Part shown: positions 60,201 through 64,000 of the stretch, piece after piece | How positions within the stretch are numbered: position 1 is the first letter of the stretch | Layout of the letters: the number at the start of each line of letters is the position of its first letter | Assembly (NCBI RefSeq): GCF_035083965.1 | Contig: NC_089729.1 | Coordinates: 16,976,964 to 17,040,963, forward strand | DNA from: Branchiostoma lanceolatum | Taxonomy: Eukaryota > Chordata > Leptocardii > Amphioxiformes > Branchiostomatidae | DNA length: 64,000 nucleotides | Direction: 5' to 3' | Made by a program: the position numbers and the translations under genes | The notes under the pieces: generated by a model | Told to the model about the DNA's origin: nothing | The model's input: the letters and a program-made list of their open reading frames with translations, nothing else | Database searches by the model: none

Positions 60201-63200
60201 AAGACTTAGTGTGTACGGTTGACTTGAGATTGTCCACTACAATTACCTACTGTACAGGCTAATGTAGCTAGCCTGGGTCTTGCTTGGGCATGCAATTTGG
60301 GTGAGCTGTCAGTAAAAGTGTGTGCGTGAGAACATTGAAGTTGTTTTTCCCCAACATGGAGGACATGAGAGAATTTTGATAACCCACCCGACGCACCCTT
60401 GAGATCTACATTGACATGTGCCCATGCAACACAACCATGCCAGTCTTGTCTGATTATGATTTATTGTTGTACTAGTTATGCCTGTTATTTGTTTATCAGG
60501 TCAGATTCTTGGTGATGTACATGTAAGTGATTAAAAATCAGTTCAAACCAGTACAAAATAGTATGTACAGTACATAGAAGATACATAATTAGTGTGTCCT
60601 GAAAGTAGGTCGGGGTCACTCACAGGGCAGAGCAATTACTTTACCCTGCAGTGTCAGCTGCACACTTGTCAACAGTCTGAAGACTTGTCCTTAGTACCAG
60701 ATCACTGGGTCACTCCTTTTCTGAGCGCTATTCTAGATTATGGTTTTCACATTGTTTAAAATTCAAGGTTGAAACAATTCTGTAATACATCGGAAGAATA
60801 TAAATGGGATGTCATTAATTTGCAGTAAAGGGGTCACTGCGAGAACCTAAAGAATAAACTGCCGCAAAACTTTCAAGATTTACTGTAACCGATGAAGCTA
60901 CTGGAATATTTTCATGATTTACCACAAACATGGGAAAGTTGTAACTGTGACTTTTCCAAAATAAGCAAAAATGACTGATCCTATTCCTAGACAATACTTG
61001 GATCTAAATGTTTTGAAAAGGTCAAATAAAGAATTTACAAATAATTTGAACCAATAGTGACACATTTCAAGATTGATAATGACCATTGCTAATCTGCTGT
61101 CACTTTTTAATCTTAGATAGTATATGTATTAAGAAAAGCAAAGAAAGAAATGGCATTGGAATAATATCTTGGCATCCACAGATGGCCTTGTGAAGAAACT
61201 GCAGGACCTGGAGAGAACAGCAGGGATGTACCATGGGCTGGCTGAACACACCAAGAAGATGATGAGAGCATGCTATGAACTGTCACAAACACACAAAGGT
61301 GAGAGTTGACCATGTACACGTAGAGAACTTTACTTAGAGGTTTCGCCATGCCCATGTATTTATGTGAATGTAAGATTTGACAGACCTTGTGATGGTTAGT
61401 AGTGTTGTGAACAATAGGTTGGTATGCATATAGATAACGGGAAGAATTTTTGTTCAAATTTAAAAAAAACAGGAAAAAAGAAACAATGCCAAAGTGTCTT
61501 GTATTAGGTTAGTCCATACAATTGTTGCTGTCGATGTGCTATAGGACTTTTTCTTTTAATATTATACAGCAAAAGAGAACAAGTATGTTTTCTTTGTGTA
61601 TGTGTACATTTAGATTTGATCACTATTAGCAATAGTAGGATGATTTTAGCATAGCAACACGAAGCCTTATTGTATGTTCATTGTTCAATGATGTTTGCCT
61701 GCATATCAAACTTTTGTCATCCAAGGGGAATGTGTTTTTCATGGCTAAGGCCACACCAATTTAATTTCTTGGTTAACGGATTTTTATTTTCAACAAAAAA
61801 AAAAAAATTTTGAAAAAAAAATCATGAAAACATAAGGCTGGCCCAGCCTTCTGTTTTCATGAATTTTTTTTTTCTAAAAATTTTTTTGGGGGAAAATGAA
61901 AATCTGTTAACCAAGAAATTAAACTGGTGTGGCCTAATGTATTCTTTAGTAGTACAGTTTATTGATTTATATCAATGCATCCCTTTGCAGCATTTGGAGA
62001 TGTGTTTTCAGTGATCGGTGCCCGTGAGCCCCAGGCCGCTGCTAGCGAGGCATTCACAAAGTTTGCCGAGGCACACAGGTAACAGTGCACTGTGGGGTGG
62101 GTGCAGTGAGTGTACAACACACTTCACTGAACTAACCATCCTTCTTCAACTACTAACCACTGTTCTCATTGACATCAACGCACCACTTGCACAGCAGCAG
62201 AATACACTGTTCCCATCAGGAACATCAGGAACACACATTCACAAGTTCATTACACAATCTACAACCAAGGAATGGCAACAGCCATACAGTGTTACAAGTA
62301 GGGGTGGATACCGGTTCGCTGGACCTGATTCGGACCTTAATAACATCCATGAACGGAGTCCAAAAAACCTGAAAGCGTAAAAGCTGAGTCCAAAAAAAAC
62401 TGAACAAAGTACAAGTATATGTTTCTATTTTGTTTGATAAAAAGTTTAGTCTCTGACAAAGAAGGCATTTAAAATAAGTGTAACATTCAAATATCAAACA
62501 CTGATTTATCTTGAAAGTCTTCTCACCAAGAAACTTCTATAGCCGTGCGTGTCAGTATCCATTCTCTATGCTTAATATTGGTCAAATAAAACAAAACATC
62601 AACTGGACAGGATCAGGTCCAGGTTCAGGTCCGGACCTGAACCTAAATCTCTGGACCTAAACTTGGACTTGGACCTTATTAAGCCAAACCGGTATCCACC
62701 CCTAGTTAAAAGCATTCACCATAATTGTTACACTAAGTCTTGATTTTTTTTATGCAGGTGACCAACATTCTTCTAAGTCTTTGACTTTCATAAATCTCTT
62801 TCTGTTGTATTCTTTCCTTCAGTGCTTGTTGGTGGAACCCGATGATTCCTGTGCTGATCATCCGGCTTTGTGTGAAGTAACCGCACAGAGCACACTCACT
62901 ACATAATCTTGAAAGATTTCTTGTTCCTGGAAACTAACAATCACCACAGTTCCATTTACCTTTGCTCAGTTTGTCCCTTATAACACCGACTGCCTTTAGA
63001 TTGTTTGTCGTTTTGATCAGCCCAAATTCATTTCTTAAATTTGTGGCCTGGTGACTGTTTTTTCCGCTTTCAATTTTTAAATTTCAATTTTAAATTTCAT
63101 CTCTGCGAACTAAAAGGTATGGGAGTTAAAAACACTCCACTACCAGTGAACTATCCTCCTTCAGTAGTGGTTTGTGTGGCCCAAGGGCTGTAGAATAGAT

Positions 63201-63565
63201 GGGCACCGCCCCTATACATTGAAAGATGTGGGAAGGATTTTTATATACAAACTAAAACCTGTTGACTGAGAAGCAAGAAATCTTTTGAACGCCACAAACA
63301 GACATTATAACACATGCCATACAACATTGTATACTCAACACACACTCCCGGAATGCAGAGTACACATACAAGACTTGCTATCCATCTGGTAAAAGGCACT
63401 AGCTAGTGCTGTGGTCACTCTTTTTTCTCTACTAACACCCTGCATGCTTTCCTTGCCCTCCTGGTGTCCTTATATAGAGTTTGGTGATGTGTTTTGTGAT
63501 GTGGGGATGCGAGAACAAGTGGCCGGTGCTAACGAAGCTTTCCTGGCCTTTGGGGAGGCCCAGAG
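57276..63565 (+). CDS. PICK1: PICK1 (PDZ-BAR protein), 5' half, with alternative BAR exons
   Basis: PICK1 binds C-terminal PDZ ligands (AMPA receptor subunits, PKC-alpha) and bends membranes with its BAR domain. Exons: 57276-57307, 57965-58205, 59368-59434, 59581-59670, 61182-61298, then either 61991-62078 or 63478-63565; the rest lies right of the window. The N-terminus MMDYELEEDKLG matches the acidic leader. The PDZ domain shows VTLQKDSQNLIGISIGGG (carboxylate loop), CLYIVQVFDNTPAA, LESGDEIVGVGGKSVKGKTK and VARQI. After GEVTINYNKLKADPKQGK come the linker NMSSSTADALGLSRAILCND and the first BAR helix (LVKKLQDLERTAGMYHGL, ACYELSQTHK). About 211 residues are visible per isoform of an expected ~415. 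Intron 2 contains a LINE fragment. Confidence 0.97.
58262..59030 (-). pseudogene. LINE reverse transcriptase C-terminal fragment (CR1/jockey-like)
   Basis: Minus-strand reading in two frames (59019-58648, then 58700-58317). Recognisable retrotransposon motifs are VKSTCYKSLVRRHLEYSATV with WDP after it, ALEKIQRRAARVTVGD, ADRRREAWSITLYKI and FFPHTVKEWNTLR. The change of frame near 58690 shows it is broken. It is a 5'-truncated, dead copy inside PICK1 intron 2, antisense to the gene. Confidence 0.8.
59019..59242. mobile_element. TACTGTAAA-type MITE
   Basis: Ends TACTGTAAA and GCATTTACAGTA. The interior carries inverted GTTCGCGGTGGTTTT and AAAACCACCGCGAAC. Confidence 0.65.
59752..60110 (+). repeat. 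tRNA-derived SINE, family C
   Basis: A box GTGTGGCGCAATCGGTAG, B box CCCGGGTTCGAGACC, body with AAAGGCACTTCACACGACTT, tail AATAAATAACAATAC. In PICK1 intron 4. Confidence 0.75.
61748..61935. mobile_element. Hairpin MITE AGGCCACACC
   Basis: 188 bp with inverted arms AGGCCACACCAATTTAATTT and GGTTAACGGATTTT. A half copy lies at 44274-44320. Confidence 0.75.
61991..62078 (+). CDS. PICK1: PICK1 BAR exon, version A
   Basis: The 88-nt exon encodes (A)FGDVFSVIGAREPQAAASEA and on to FAEAHR, nearly the vertebrate sequence. Acceptor TTTGCAG, donor GTAACA. It enters in phase 1 and leaves in phase 2. This is the ancestral-looking version. Confidence 0.93.
62299..62704. mobile_element. hAT-like MITE, 406 bp, between the PICK1 alternative exons
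   Basis: Ends TAGGGGTGGATACCGGTT and inverse. Flanks GTTACAAG and GTTAAAAG (7 of 8 match). Confidence 0.8.
63113..63242 (+). repeat. Partial SINE, family A
   Basis: 3' body only (ACACTCCACTACCAGTG, GATGGGCACCGCC, TGTGGGAAGGATTTT). Confidence 0.6.
63478..63565 (+). CDS. PICK1: PICK1 BAR exon, version B (paralogous alternative)
   Basis: Also exactly 88 nt with the same phases; acceptor ATATAG, donor GTACAC. It encodes (E)FGDVFCDVGMREQVAGANEA and on to FGEAQR, aligning with version A without gaps. Using both exons in one transcript would shift the frame (1 + 176 nt leaves phase 0 where phase 2 is needed), so mutually exclusive use is expected. Confidence 0.85.
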
Positions 63566-63704
63566 GTACACACAACACTGCTTCATCATGACCATTCACC
63601 TCTACACTGTAGTCTTCTTGTCTCTGAATAACGGTGGCCCTTCATAGTATGCAGAAATAGCATTTATCTGGGACCAAGGGCTTGAATTGCATACCTCTAC
63701 CTAT

Positions 63705-63915
63705 TACTGTTAATGCAGAAATGTTTGCAGTGGATTTATGTTCGCGGTTTTCGCGGTAAGCTCTTCGCCACGAACTCAAAACCACCACGAAATGTTTTGC
63801 TGGTGCTTCTTTAGCGCTACTTTTCTTTTAAATGCGAAATTAAAACCACCGCGAACACCCCATTTTTTCTCTACCGCGAAATTAAAACCATGCAAACTTA
63901 GATGCATTTACAGTA
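63705..63915. mobile_element. TACTGTAAA-type MITE
   Basis: Starts TACTGTTAATGCAGAAATG, ends GATGCATTTACAGTA. Interior AAAACCACCGCGAACA. Confidence 0.65.
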
Positions 63916-64000
63916 TCTGATACTTTGCTGGCTAACCCTCCAAATTTCTTCCTTATTTTGGAAAAGTTGTCCTTTAAAACTTGCTATACATATAATTGCT

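Noticed and set aside
62824-62879. Possible PICK1 exon after CTTTCCTTCAG, ending in a stop
   Set aside because: The in-phase reading (ACWWNPMIPVLIIRLCVK) does not resemble the next vertebrate PICK1 segment and ends at TAA; probably chance.

Overview
The window looks like nuclear DNA of an invertebrate chordate, most likely a cephalochordate (Branchiostoma). All genes are multi-exon or UTR-split animal genes that resemble their vertebrate orthologues closely. The introns are packed with small inverted-repeat transposons, tRNA-derived SINEs and minisatellites that run up to or across splice sites. The species call is inference.

Six protein-coding genes are well supported. (1) VPS35L on the minus strand (1920-13985): 15 exons giving about the first 465 residues; the 3' half lies beyond the left edge. 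(2) MED9 on the plus strand (14234-15031), three exons, divergent from VPS35L with about 250 bp between start codons. (3) Archease on the minus strand (17053-17538, possibly longer at the 5' end). (4) GDE1 on the plus strand (17809-42373), six exons, divergent from archease; its last intron is 20 kb, almost all of it nested repetitive DNA. (5) An SPSB3-like SPRY/SOCS-box gene on the minus strand (coding 47633-49823, probable 5' UTR exons to about 55320). (6) PICK1 on the plus strand (57276 to beyond the right edge): the PDZ domain and the start of the BAR domain, including two same-length, same-phase versions of one BAR exon that look mutually exclusive. A weak ORF at 52717-53025 may be the start of a P2X7-C-terminus-like protein.

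The main non-coding structure fills the last GDE1 intron. An 18.6-kb unit (23529-42122) is bounded by TTAA and inverted termini of about 550 bp. Inside it lies an 8.3-kb fold-back element (27903-36216) with an exact 8-bp target duplication. Both arms of the fold-back are arrays of ~204-bp monomers arranged as 408-bp dimers, inverted around a centre near 32610. Elsewhere there are TTAA-type MITEs, hAT-like MITEs with 8-bp duplications, TAGCC...GGCTA MITEs with 9-bp duplications, several tRNA-derived SINE families, a LINE reverse-transcriptase remnant and three hammerhead-ribozyme-like motifs.

The genes are housekeeping functions rather than one pathway: endosomal retrieval (VPS35L), transcription (MED9), tRNA-ligase cofactor (archease), phospholipid metabolism (GDE1), ubiquitin-ligase substrate receptor (SPSB) and membrane-curvature/receptor trafficking (PICK1). 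VPS35L and GDE1 are also close neighbours on human 16p12, so that part of the order is probably ancestral.
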